A DNA stretch of 64,000 nucleotides. Source: Candidatus Planktophila lacus (GTDB taxonomy: Bacteria > Actinomycetota > Actinomycetes > Nanopelagicales > Nanopelagicaceae). Below, one piece after another: positions 27,399 through 39,562 of this stretch. The stretch's first letter is position 1. Each line of letters starts with the position of its first letter. The notes beneath the pieces were generated by a model. It worked only from the letters and a program-made list of their open reading frames with translations. It ran no database searches and was not told where the DNA came from. The position numbers and the translations under genes were made by a program. The stretch is from contig NZ_CP016783.1 of NCBI RefSeq assembly GCF_002288385.1, positions 620,001-684,000 of the forward strand. The letters are read 5' to 3'.

Positions 27399-28576
27399 GC
27401 CCAGTTAAGAAATCGACAGTGACTACTTGGAACGATGTAATGCAGTTGAATTACGGCGTTCCAGAAATCAATTTAGTCTCAGGAAAAGGCCTAGTAGTAA
27501 CTGATTCAGAGAAGAAGAAGTATCTAGATTTCCTCGGCGGCATCGCCACAAATATTCTCGGCCACGCCCATCCTGCAATAGTTAAGGCGGTTTCCACACA
27601 AGTTGCAAAACTTGGCCATGTTAGCAATTTCTATAGCCATCCATCAGGTCTTGCTCTAGCTAAGAAGTTGCAGGAGATGACCGGAGATAACACAGCAAGA
27701 GTTTTCTTCTGTAATTCAGGAGCAGAGGCGAATGAAGCCGCACTCAAACTTTCGCGGAAAACTGGAAAGACGCGAATTGTTGCAACAACTGGGGCATTCC
27801 ACGGTCGCACCATGGGAGCACTTTCACTGACTGGCCAAGAAAGCAAGCGCGCACCGTTTCGACCTTTACTCAAAGATATTAAGCACGTGCCATTCGGTGA
27901 TATCTCAGCGATGTACAAAGCAGTCTCTAAGAAAACGGCGATGGTCATTGTTGAGCCAATTCTCGGTGAGGCAGGGGTTGTAACGCCACCAGACGGATAT
28001 TTAAAGCAGTTGCGGTCACTTTGTGATCAGCACGGTGCGCTTCTAGTTTTCGATTGTGTACAGACCGGCATGGGGCGAACTGGTAATTGGTTTGGATATG
28101 AGCACGAGAACGTTCGCCCTGATGTCATCACTCTCGCAAAAGGTATTGGTGGCGGTCTTCCGCTCGGTGCGATGATCACTCTCGGCAGCAAGACTCCACA
28201 ATTTGCTCCAGGTGAACATGGAACAACTTTCGGCGGAAACCCAATTGCCGCTGCCGCTGGCTTAGCTGCTATCTCTGTAATCGAGAAGAACCGATTAATG
28301 ACGCAGGCCAAGAGTTTTGAGAAACGCTTGAAGATAAAGATCTCAGCGATACGTGGCGTGCGCGAAGTTCGGGGTAGAGGTTTACTTATTGGAATCGCAG
28401 TTGATGGTGAGTATGCAAAAGAGTTAGCCGCTCAGTTAGCAAAAAATGGGTTCTTGGTAAATTCTCCAAATCTAGAAACTATACGAATTGCTCCGGCGTT
28501 AATTGTCACCAAGGCTCAGATCGATAAATTTATTGTGGCTTTCGCAAAGGCGATGAAAGAGGTAACTAATGGCTAA
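27395..28576 (+). CDS. argD: Acetylornithine aminotransferase
   Basis: PLP-dependent class III aminotransferase converting N-acetylglutamate semialdehyde to N-acetylornithine. The 393-residue product has LDFLGGIATNILGHAHPAI near 46, the PLP phosphate loop FFCNSGAEANEAALKL near 110, AFHGRTMGALSLTGQ near 137, FDCVQTGMGRTGNWFGYEH near 220 and the PLP lysine in ITLAKGIGGGLPLGAMI near 250. It overlaps argB by four bases and argR by eight. In most actinobacteria argF follows; here argR follows directly. Confidence 0.95.
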   Translation: MSPVKKSTVTTWNDVMQLNYGVPEINLVSGKGLVVTDSEKKKYLDFLGGIATNILGHAHPAIVKAVSTQVAKLGHVSNFYSHPSGLALAKKLQEMTGDNTARVFFCNSGAEANEAALKLSRKTGKTRIVATTGAFHGRTMGALSLTGQESKRAPFRPLLKDIKHVPFGDISAMYKAVSKKTAMVIVEPILGEAGVVTPPDGYLKQLRSLCDQHGALLVFDCVQTGMGRTGNWFGYEHENVRPDVITLAKGIGGGLPLGAMITLGSKTPQFAPGEHGTTFGGNPIAAAAGLAAISVIEKNRLMTQAKSFEKRLKIKISAIRGVREVRGRGLLIGIAVDGEYAKELAAQLAKNGFLVNSPNLETIRIAPALIVTKAQIDKFIVAFAKAMKEVTNG

Positions 28577-29078
28577 GGTGTTGAATTCAAGCTCGGTTTC
28601 TGCGCGCCGCGCGAAGGCGATTGCATTAATCAAGGCAGGTGTTGTTCATTCGCAATCTGATTTGGTTAAGTTACTGAAGAAGGCCGGCTTCGATGTCACG
28701 CAGGCAACTGCAAGTCGCGATCTAGAAGAGCTTGGCGCCGTTCGTTCGCGTAGCGGGTCTGGCGAATTGATCTATCAACTTGGAACAACCGCTGATGGCT
28801 CGATCGCGCGATCTATGCCACTTCCTTCGGACCTGATTCTCTCGGTCGAATCATCTGGCAACCTTGCCGTAGTTCGCACACCACCTGGTGGAGCCCAATT
28901 TTTAGCAAGTTCACTCGATAACTCAGGCCTTGAAAACATCATCGGCACTATCGCCGGTGACGACACGGTTTTAGTTGTATCGAAGAAGGCCACCGGTGGA
29001 GCCGATCTTGCGAAAGAATTACTCAGCTTCGGCGCAGGCGCAAAACGCGGATCTGCAAAACGAAAGGCGAAGAAATAA
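28569..29078 (+). CDS. argR: Arginine repressor ArgR
   Basis: Arginine-responsive hexameric repressor. The 169-residue protein has an N-terminal winged helix domain (about 12-80, with KAIALIKAGVVHSQSDLVKL and FDVTQATASRDLEELGAVRS) and a C-terminal oligomerisation and arginine-binding domain with ENIIGTIAGDDTVLVV (about 115-138). The tail after 145 is Lys/Arg-rich. Its likely targets are the two ARG boxes before argC. It sits inside the operon it controls, so it is autoregulated; its stop shares one base with the argH ATG. Confidence 0.94.
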   Translation: MAKVLNSSSVSARRAKAIALIKAGVVHSQSDLVKLLKKAGFDVTQATASRDLEELGAVRSRSGSGELIYQLGTTADGSIARSMPLPSDLILSVESSGNLAVVRTPPGGAQFLASSLDNSGLENIIGTIAGDDTVLVVSKKATGGADLAKELLSFGAGAKRGSAKRKAKK

Positions 29079-30505
29079 TGGCTCTCTGGGGTGGACGCTT
29101 CTCTGACGCACCAGATGATGCGGTCTTTGCGCTTTCACGTAGCGTTGACTTCGATTGGCGGCTAGCGCCTTACGATCTGCGTTCATCGCTAGCGCATCTG
29201 CGAGTGCTTAAATCTTCAGGGCTTCTGAAAGAGGATGTTGTGAGCCAGATTGAAAGCGCTATTCGTGAATTAATCGATGAAGTGGCTATCGGTAAATTCG
29301 TAGCCATCGAAGACGATGAAGATGTTCATAGCGCGCTAGAACGTGGCCTAACCGAGAAGATTGGTGATGTTGGGGGAGCGCTGCGCGCAGGTAGATCACG
29401 CAATGATCAGGTTGCGACAGATCTAAAACTTTTCGCAATCGATCATATGATGGAAATTTCTCAGATGATCATGGAACTTCAAAAGTCGCTTGCAGCAAAG
29501 GCCGCAGAGTATGGCGATGCGCCTGCGCCTGGGTTTACTCATATGCAGCATGCGCAACCGATTCTCTTTGGTCACGAATTAGCAAAACATATACACGCCT
29601 TTGCTCGCGACCTCGATCGAATTCAAGATTGGTTAAAGCGCACATCGGTAAGCCCACTTGGTTCGGGAGCTCTCGCTGGATCAGGGCTTGGCTTAAGGCC
29701 AGAAGTAACGGCGAAGGATCTAGGTTTCGCGTCACCTTCTGCAAATAGCATCGATGGCGTATCCGATCGCGACTTCGTTGCCGAAGCGCTCTTTATTATT
29801 TCAATGGTTGGCGTTCATTTATCTCGTATCGGAGAAGAGTGGTGTATCTGGGCAACATCTGAATTTGGATGGGCGAAGGTCGCCGATGCTTACTCAACTG
29901 GATCATCGATCATGCCGCAGAAGAAGAATCCCGATATGGCAGAACTAGCTCGCGGCAAAGCTGGTCGCTTAATTGGAAATTTAACTGGAGTCTTGGCAAT
30001 GCTTAAGGGACTTCCATTTGCTTACAACCGCGATCTTCAAGAAGATAAAGAACCGCTATTTGATTCGATCGATACTTTGATCCTTGTTCTACCTGCAGTT
30101 ACAGGCATGGTTGCCACAACAACTTTTGATCGAGCCAAGATGTTGGCTGCTGCGCCACAAGGTTTCTCACTTGCAACTGAGATTGCTGATTTCTTAGTAC
30201 GCGCAAATGTTCCATTCGCATCAGCCCATGAAGCAGCGGGCAAGTGCGTCGCACTTTGTGAGGAAAAGAAAGTTGAACTCCACGAGTTAAGCGATCAGGA
30301 TTTTGTTGGGGTCCATCCGCAACTAACTCCTGAGATCCGCACGGTACTTACCGTTGAAGGCGCGATCGCATCTCGCACAACCGTTGGCGCGACGGGTGGC
30401 ACTGCTTTGGCGGCGCAATTAGCATCAGCGAATTCCGACATAAAAGCTGCTGAAAAGAAATTATCCGACCAAATGAGTGCATTCTCAGCGATGATGGGGG
30501 AGTGA
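29078..30505 (+). CDS. argH: Argininosuccinate lyase
   Basis: Splits argininosuccinate into arginine and fumarate, the last step of arginine synthesis. The 475-residue protein has WGGRFSDAPDDAVFALSRSV at the N-terminus, DVHSALERGLTEKIGDVGG near 86, GRSRNDQVATDLKLF near 107, TVGATGGTALAAQLA near 440 and the fumarase-family signature GSSIMPQKKNPDMAELARGK near 276-295. argG, which makes its substrate, is normally just upstream but is absent here. Its stop codon overlaps a GTG that could start tyrS. Confidence 0.96.
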   Translation: MALWGGRFSDAPDDAVFALSRSVDFDWRLAPYDLRSSLAHLRVLKSSGLLKEDVVSQIESAIRELIDEVAIGKFVAIEDDEDVHSALERGLTEKIGDVGGALRAGRSRNDQVATDLKLFAIDHMMEISQMIMELQKSLAAKAAEYGDAPAPGFTHMQHAQPILFGHELAKHIHAFARDLDRIQDWLKRTSVSPLGSGALAGSGLGLRPEVTAKDLGFASPSANSIDGVSDRDFVAEALFIISMVGVHLSRIGEEWCIWATSEFGWAKVADAYSTGSSIMPQKKNPDMAELARGKAGRLIGNLTGVLAMLKGLPFAYNRDLQEDKEPLFDSIDTLILVLPAVTGMVATTTFDRAKMLAAAPQGFSLATEIADFLVRANVPFASAHEAAGKCVALCEEKKVELHELSDQDFVGVHPQLTPEIRTVLTVEGAIASRTTVGATGGTALAAQLASANSDIKAAEKKLSDQMSAFSAMMGE

Positions 30506-30513
30506 ACCCGAAA

Positions 30514-31794
30514 ATGGCTACGCAATCAAAGGCGCTAATCGACGATCTAAAGTGGCGCGGTCTCTTCTCGCAATCAACAGATGAAGCAGCCCTTATCCAG
30601 GCGCTATCAAAACCGACGACTCTCTACATCGGTTTCGATCCGACCGCCCCTAGTTTGCACGTCGGAAACCTCGTTGTTCTGCTGGCCCTGCGCCGCTTTC
30701 AACTAGCGGGCCATATTCCAATCGCCCTTGTCGGGGGAGCCACCGGTTTAATCGGGGATCCAAGTGGAAAGAACGAAGAACGCAGCCTCAACACAACCGA
30801 TGTAGTTGCAGCTTGGGTAGAACGTATCCGCGTACAGGTCTCAAAGTACTTAGATTTCGACGCCAAAGATAACGCGGCAATTGTCGCCAATAACCTTGAT
30901 TGGACATCACCACTTTCTGCGATCGAATTCCTGCGCGATGTAGGAAAGCACTTCAGCGTCAACCAGATGCTTGCTAAGGATTCAGTTTCATCACGTCTTG
31001 AAGCAGGTGGTATTTCATACACTGAATTTTCCTATCAAGTACTTCAATCATTTGATTTCCTTGAACTTTTCCGCCGCCACAACTGCACGCTCCAATTAGG
31101 CGGCTCAGATCAATGGGGAAATATAACTGCAGGTCTAGATCTAATCCGGCGCGTTGAATCAGGCAGCGCACATGCTTTAACAATCCCGCTACTCGCTAAG
31201 GCTGATGGTTCTAAGTTTGGAAAAACTGCAGGGGGTGCAATCTGGCTAGATCCAGAGATGACTTCTCCTTATGCGTTCTTCCAATACTGGTTGAACACTG
31301 ACGATAAAGATGTCATCAACTTCTTAAAGGTTTTCTCTTTCAAATCTCGCGAAGAGATAGAAGCGCTTGAAAAATCACACTCTGAAAACCCTGGCGCACG
31401 TGAGGCGCATCGCGCACTTGCTCGCGAACTAACGTCACTCGTTCATAGCGCTCAAATTTGCGATCGCGTAGAAGCAGCAGCGCGTGCGCTCTTTGGACAA
31501 GGCGAACTTTCAGAGTTAGATGAGGCAACTTTGACGGCCGCACTTGCAGAACTTCCTCGCACAACTGTTAAGAGCGGCGAACCGATTCCAACATGGGTAG
31601 ATCTCCTTGCAGCAACTGGTGTCGTCGATTCAAAGTCTGCCGCCCGCCGAATCGTTAAAGAGGGTGGGGCGTATTTGAATAACGCCAAGATCTCTGGCGA
31701 AGACTTTGCCCCCTCAAAAAGTGACTTTTTATGCGGTAAATATGCAGTTTTACGTAAAGGAAAGCGTGACCTTGCAGCGGTAGAGCTGCTCTAA
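30514..31794 (+). CDS. tyrS: Tyrosine-tRNA ligase
   Basis: Class I synthetase that charges tRNA-Tyr. The product has the HIGH-type motif PTAPSLHVGNLVVLLALRRF near residues 45-65, LGGSDQWGNITAGLDLIRR near 195-213, the KMSKS-type loop KADGSKFGKTAGGAIW near 225-240, and a C-terminal S4 RNA-binding domain (about 350-426, with SAARRIVKEGGAYLNNAKIS). ATG 30514 has GGGGGAG 11 bases upstream; GTG 30502 overlaps the argH stop but has no room for a ribosome site, so 30514 is preferred. tyrS just before the rRNA operon is common in actinobacteria. Confidence 0.96.
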   Translation: MATQSKALIDDLKWRGLFSQSTDEAALIQALSKPTTLYIGFDPTAPSLHVGNLVVLLALRRFQLAGHIPIALVGGATGLIGDPSGKNEERSLNTTDVVAAWVERIRVQVSKYLDFDAKDNAAIVANNLDWTSPLSAIEFLRDVGKHFSVNQMLAKDSVSSRLEAGGISYTEFSYQVLQSFDFLELFRRHNCTLQLGGSDQWGNITAGLDLIRRVESGSAHALTIPLLAKADGSKFGKTAGGAIWLDPEMTSPYAFFQYWLNTDDKDVINFLKVFSFKSREEIEALEKSHSENPGAREAHRALARELTSLVHSAQICDRVEAAARALFGQGELSELDEATLTAALAELPRTTVKSGEPIPTWVDLLAATGVVDSKSAARRIVKEGGAYLNNAKISGEDFAPSKSDFLCGKYAVLRKGKRDLAAVELL

Positions 31795-31898
31795 AAGCCA
31801 CGCGGGCTAGCGTTTTCGCACGTTTTTACGCACAAATATGCAAATTTTTGCTATTTAGAGGCTATGACCAATGCCACTGGTAATCGGGCTAGGCCGAT

Positions 31899-31927
31899 TT
31901 GACCCTCACGCTGCGCACGCCTATAGT
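31899..31927 (+). promoter_or_regulatory. rRNA operon promoter P1
   Basis: TTGACC (31899-31904), a 17-base spacer and TATAGT (31922-31927): a near-consensus vegetative sigma-factor promoter about 350 bases before the 16S start. AT-rich sequence upstream (31825-31858) could act as an UP element. A six-base-pair AATCGG/CCGATT repeat (31883-31900) touches the -35. The same TAGGCCG-TTTGACC module recurs at P2. Confidence 0.75.
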
Positions 31928-31999
31928 TACGCTCCTTGCTGTGTGAACGGACGATTAGGCCGTACAGCATCTTCCTTATTTAGCCCCATTTAGGCCGGT

Positions 32000-32029
32000 T
32001 TGACCGTGCCTGCGTGGATGGACTAGATT
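32000..32029 (+). promoter_or_regulatory. rRNA operon promoter P2
   Basis: TTGACC (32000-32005), an 18-base spacer and TAGATT (32024-32029), about 245 bases before the 16S start and 101 bases after P1. It is preceded by TAGGCCGGTT, almost the same word as before P1, which suggests a duplicated promoter unit. Confidence 0.65.
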
Positions 32030-32274
32030 TGGCAGTCTGCCCTGAAAATCGGCCAAAAGCCGAAAAGCAGTGCGCATCCGTACCTTGAGAACTCAACAGC
32101 GTGCCATAAGTCAATGCCAGAGAATGGTGTTAATTCGCCATTCTCTAAATAAATACTTCAATGAAGTATCTGTAAAACACTGTTAATTCAGTGCTTTGCA
32201 ATACTCGTTGATTTCCTTTGGTAAAGACAAAATAAACGACAGTTTGTTTGTCTCGTAAGCCATGAACAAAACTT
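32030..32274 (+). promoter_or_regulatory. rRNA leader: conserved GAGAAC element, processing arms and three hairpins
   Basis: The leader contains GAGAACTCAACAGCGTGCC (32087-32105), the conserved actinobacterial rrn leader element with a boxA-like look, and TAAGTCAATGC (32107-32117). Both are complementary to segments after 16S and probably form the 16S processing stalk. Then come three successive hairpins: AGAGAATGG/CCATTCTCT (32119-32146, nine pairs), ATACTTCA/TGAAGTAT (32153-32169) and CACTG/CAGTG (32178-32193). The remainder to 32274 shows nothing I can identify. There is no coding gene between tyrS and 16S. Confidence 0.65.
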
Positions 32275-37182
<4,908 letters not shown>

Positions 37183-37190
37183 AGTTGCTA

Positions 37191-37231
37191 CGCGTCCACT
37201 GTGTGGTTCTCGAGATACGGTCGAGAACCAC
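37191..37231 (+). other. Post-23S processing arm and competing hairpin
   Basis: Bases 37191-37211 pair with 34057-34077 before 23S (20 Watson-Crick pairs and one wobble), the expected long stem enclosing 23S for RNase III. The same arm also pairs locally: GTGGTTCTCG (37203-37212) with CGAGAACCAC (37222-37231), a perfect ten-pair hairpin with a nine-base loop. The two structures are mutually exclusive. Confidence 0.75.
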
Positions 37232-37314
37232 GAAATAGAGAGAGTTCTGACATCTATAAACGATGGCTTCAGAATTCGATCTAATTCAAAGGTTTTGTCG
37301 AAATCTCAATAGCG

Positions 37315-37432
37315 TTTCGGCGACCATAGCGAGAGGGAAACACCCGGTCCCATTCCGAACCCGGAAGTTAAGCCTCTCAGCGTCGATGGTACTGCAAGGG
37401 TGACCTTGTGGGAGAGTAGAACGTCGCCGGAC
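37315..37432 (+). rRNA. rrf: 5S ribosomal RNA
   Basis: About 118 bases. The ends pair as CGGCGAC with GTCGCCG. The conserved loop sequences CCCATTCCGAACCCGGAAG and TTAAGCC and the GGGAGAGTAGAACGTCGCC 3' part are present. It ends just before a strong intrinsic terminator, closing the rRNA operon. Confidence 0.94.
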
Positions 37433-37442
37433 TTCTTTTATA

Positions 37443-37476
37443 AAAAGGGGCACTTTCACGAGTGCCCCTTTTTTAT
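37443..37476 (+). terminator. Intrinsic terminator of the rRNA operon
   Basis: AAAAGGGGCACT (37443-37454) pairs perfectly with AGTGCCCCTTTT (37461-37472) around the loop TTCACG, followed by more T residues. It is the clearest rho-independent terminator in the window. Confidence 0.95.
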
Positions 37477-37562
37477 TTGCGTTTGGTTTATTTGTCGACT
37501 GGTTTATTTCCCTAACGGTTTCATCGCTAGAATTATCTAAAATCTAAATAGAGGAGAACGAA

Positions 37563-38531
37563 ATGGATGAGAGAAAACCACGCGCCAATTCTGGCCGTCC
37601 ATCCAGCCGTCCCTCTTCCTCTGATCGTCCTTCTTCAAGTGGACGCCCATCGAGCCGACCAAGTTCAGATCGTCCAAGCTCAGGTCGCCCATCATCTTCT
37701 TCATCCTCAAGATCATCTGGTCCAAATCGCGAACGTCGCCGTGAAGATCTTCCGGCTCGTGGTGGTTCATCCGATCGTGGTGGTGCAACCCGTCAGGTAT
37801 CGCAAGGGCGTGAAGCCAGTGATCCACGCGGGTTTCGTCCCAAACCTTTAGAACGTGATCAATCAAGACTTCGCCCCAGAATTTTCGAACCAGATATTCC
37901 AGAAGAAATTACTGGTGAAGAGTTAGAGAAGAGCGTTCGCGCAGAGTTGTTAAGTTTGTCTGCAGAGAATGCAAAAGTCGTTGCACGGCATTTAGTTTCG
38001 ATAAATATTCACATGGATTCGGATCCAGAACTTGCACATAAACATGGAATTGCGGCTGCACATCATGCTGGTCGCCTAGCTGTTGTTCGCGAGAGCGCTG
38101 GTTATGCTGCATATCGCGCTGGTTATTACGAGATTGCGCTAAAGGAGCTTCGCGCTGCGCACCGAATTTCTGGTGATGTATCTATGTGGCCGGTAATGGC
38201 AGATTGCGAAAGAGGTCTAGGAAGGCCGCTAAAAGCCCTGAATTTGGCTGGTTCTGAGGAGGTTAAGCGTCTTGCGAAACCAGAAGAAATTGAAATGCGC
38301 ATTGTTGCATCAGGTGCGCGTCGTGATCTTGGCGAGTTAGATGCTGCCGTTATCACACTGACGTGTAAAGAGCTAAAGACCGAGGACGAAGAGTGGGCAG
38401 TTCGCCTTCGCTATGCATATGCCGATGCCCTTGAGGTTGCCGGTCGTAAAGCAGAAGCTCGCGAGTGGTTTAAGAAGTGTGCAGATATTGATCATGATGA
38501 ATTCACTGACGCCTTGATGCGCGCTCAGTAA
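37563..38531 (+). CDS. Protein with Ser/Arg/Pro-rich disordered N-terminus and helical-repeat C-terminus
   Basis: A 322-residue protein in two halves. Residues 1-90 are low complexity, built from degenerate SSGRPSSRPSS-like units and then RRREDLP and arginine/glycine patches, so disordered and basic, possibly RNA binding. Residues 115-320 are helical, with TPR-like pairs such as HAGRLAVVRESAGYAAYRAG, YYEIALKELRAAHRI and AVRLRYAYADALEVAGRKAE. Similar proteins of unknown function stand near tlyA in other actinobacteria. A good AGAGGAG site precedes ATG 37563. It follows the rRNA terminator. No function is assigned; a ribosome-related role is only a guess from context. Confidence 0.85.
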   Translation: MDERKPRANSGRPSSRPSSSDRPSSSGRPSSRPSSDRPSSGRPSSSSSSRSSGPNRERRREDLPARGGSSDRGGATRQVSQGREASDPRGFRPKPLERDQSRLRPRIFEPDIPEEITGEELEKSVRAELLSLSAENAKVVARHLVSINIHMDSDPELAHKHGIAAAHHAGRLAVVRESAGYAAYRAGYYEIALKELRAAHRISGDVSMWPVMADCERGLGRPLKALNLAGSEEVKRLAKPEEIEMRIVASGARRDLGELDAAVITLTCKELKTEDEEWAVRLRYAYADALEVAGRKAEAREWFKKCADIDHDEFTDALMRAQ

Positions 38532-38536
38532 TTCAC

Positions 38537-38545
38537 TTATCCACA
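38537..38545 (+). promoter_or_regulatory. Consensus DnaA box
   Basis: TTATCCACA, a perfect match to the strong DnaA-binding 9-mer, in the 105-base gap before the OB-fold gene at 38637. Only one copy is seen, so it is not an origin; it could be a titration or regulatory site, or chance. Confidence 0.4.
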
Positions 38546-38636
38546 CCTAACCTCAAACAACTCCTCTTCTGTCACAGCCTTAGTTCACTATCTCCTCCTT
38601 GCGCAATCGCGTACTTTTTACAATAGGGAGTAAGAG

Positions 38637-38969
38637 ATGGTTAAGAAAGTTGTTGAAGAAGAAGTTATCGATCACTCGCTGAATGATTTGCTTTTACGGG
38701 GGAGAGTCTCGGCCGAGGCGACAACGAAAGAACTTCCGAGCGGTGACAAAGTTGTCGAGTTTCGTTTGATTGTTACTCGCGCAGAACGCGAGGGCGTTGA
38801 CACTTTAGATATCGCAGCCTGGAGCGCTAAGTCACGTAAAACAGCGTTAACGCTTAAGGCAGACCAGTGGGTAGAGATTTCTGGCAGTATCCATCGCCGC
38901 TTTTGGCACTCCCCGGGTGGTTTGGCATCTCGTTGGCAGGTTGAAGCGATCGAGATTTCTCGCCTTTAA
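38637..38969 (+). CDS. Single-stranded DNA-binding-like OB-fold protein
   Basis: A 110-residue protein matching the OB-fold core of SSB: NDLLLRGRVSAEATTKELPS, VVEFRLIVTRAEREGVDTLD, IAAWSAKSRKTALTLKADQW and VEISGSIHRRFWHSPGGLAS correspond to the SSB beta strands. It lacks the long Gly/Pro-rich linker and acidic tip of the main SSB, so it is probably a secondary SSB or a related nucleic-acid-binding protein rather than the essential one. AGGGAG lies six bases before the ATG, with TACAAT just upstream as a possible -10. A DnaA box lies in the same gap. Confidence 0.75.
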   Translation: MVKKVVEEEVIDHSLNDLLLRGRVSAEATTKELPSGDKVVEFRLIVTRAEREGVDTLDIAAWSAKSRKTALTLKADQWVEISGSIHRRFWHSPGGLASRWQVEAIEISRL

Positions 38970-39000
38970 GGCGTAAAAGGCCTACTTCCCGCTTATTGGA

Positions 39001-39006
39001 TAGGCT
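39001..39006 (+). promoter_or_regulatory. -10 element of the 39013 gene, leaderless type
   Basis: TAGGCT, six bases (AGAGAC), then ATG 39013. The hexamer is identical to that before ctaA. Confidence 0.5.
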
Positions 39007-39012
39007 AGAGAC

Positions 39013-39360
39013 ATGGCTAAATCCTCGAACGATCTCTTCTCAACGCTTCGTACTTACATCTCGAAGGTAACTGAAGGAGAGAAATCTCCTGCAGAAGTTG
39101 CTGCAGCTCTAAATGGTTGGGCGCGCGAGAGCGCAGATGCCCTTAAATCAAAGATCCATGAAGAAGTCGAAGCGAGCGTTGCGAAGATGGGATTTGTAAA
39201 ACGTGATGAGTTCGATCGTTTAGCGGCACAGGTTGCTGCAATGAAGAGCGAAGCCTCAACAAAGAAGGCTTCTGCAAAGAAGACTGCACCTAAGAAACCA
39301 GTAGCAAAAAAATCTGCTGCGAAGAAGAGCGCTCCAAAGAAGAAGGCGGTTAAGAAGTAA
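39013..39360 (+). CDS. Small helical protein with histone-H1-like lysine/alanine tail
   Basis: A 115-residue protein of unknown function. Residues 1-80 are helical, with phasin-like amphipathic stretches (FSTLRTYISKVTEGEKSPAE, DALKSKIHEEVEASVAKMGF) and a coiled-coil segment FDRLAAQVAAMKSEAS. Residues 83-115 are almost only Lys, Ala, Pro and Ser in repeats like AKKSAAKKSAPKK, resembling the C-terminal tail of histone H1 and of actinobacterial HU-like proteins, so nonspecific DNA or RNA binding is likely. It is read from a probable leaderless start and overlaps the next small gene by one base (TAATG). It is conserved near tlyA in other actinobacteria. Confidence 0.82.
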   Translation: MAKSSNDLFSTLRTYISKVTEGEKSPAEVAAALNGWARESADALKSKIHEEVEASVAKMGFVKRDEFDRLAAQVAAMKSEASTKKASAKKTAPKKPVAKKSAAKKSAPKKKAVKK

Positions 39361-39527
39361 TGTCGAATGAATTCAACACTACAGAAGAGTCCGCTCCTTC
39401 ACTAGTAGAAGAAGTGAAGATCGAACTCAGCGAGATCGATACTGCCGATCTAACAGAACACGCTGCACGTTTTGATGCTCTCCATGGCAAGTTGCAAGAA
39501 GCGCTTAACTCAATCGATGGCCTCTAA
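39360..39527 (+). CDS. Small acidic protein, 55 residues, unknown function
   Basis: A short frame starting on the TAATG overlap with the previous gene and ending 35 bases before tlyA. The product begins MSNEFNTTEESAP and ends LHGKLQEALNSIDGL; it is acidic and predicted helical in its second half. Translation coupling to the lysine-tailed protein is likely from the shared base. A short protein at this position before tlyA is usual in actinobacteria, and the frame is free of stops. Function unknown; its acidity beside a very basic partner could mean interaction, but this is only inference. Confidence 0.7.
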   Translation: MSNEFNTTEESAPSLVEEVKIELSEIDTADLTEHAARFDALHGKLQEALNSIDGL

Positions 39528-39562
39528 AGGCTTAATCGAAGTACTTAAAGAAAGTAAATGAG

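Noticed and set aside
31830-31860. ARG-box-like GCACAAATATGCA and GCAAATTTTTGC upstream of the rRNA operon
   Set aside because: Only part of the argC box is matched and the second half is absent; an AT-rich UP element for P1 explains it better.
31864-31902. Short ORF after tyrS, 12 codons from ATG 31864
   Set aside because: It runs into the P1 -35 element, has no ribosome site and no conserved look.
37563-37760. Degenerate repeats at the start of the 37563 gene as a CRISPR or tandem-repeat array
   Set aside because: The repeats follow codon phase and encode SSGRPSS-like units; there are no uniform spacers.
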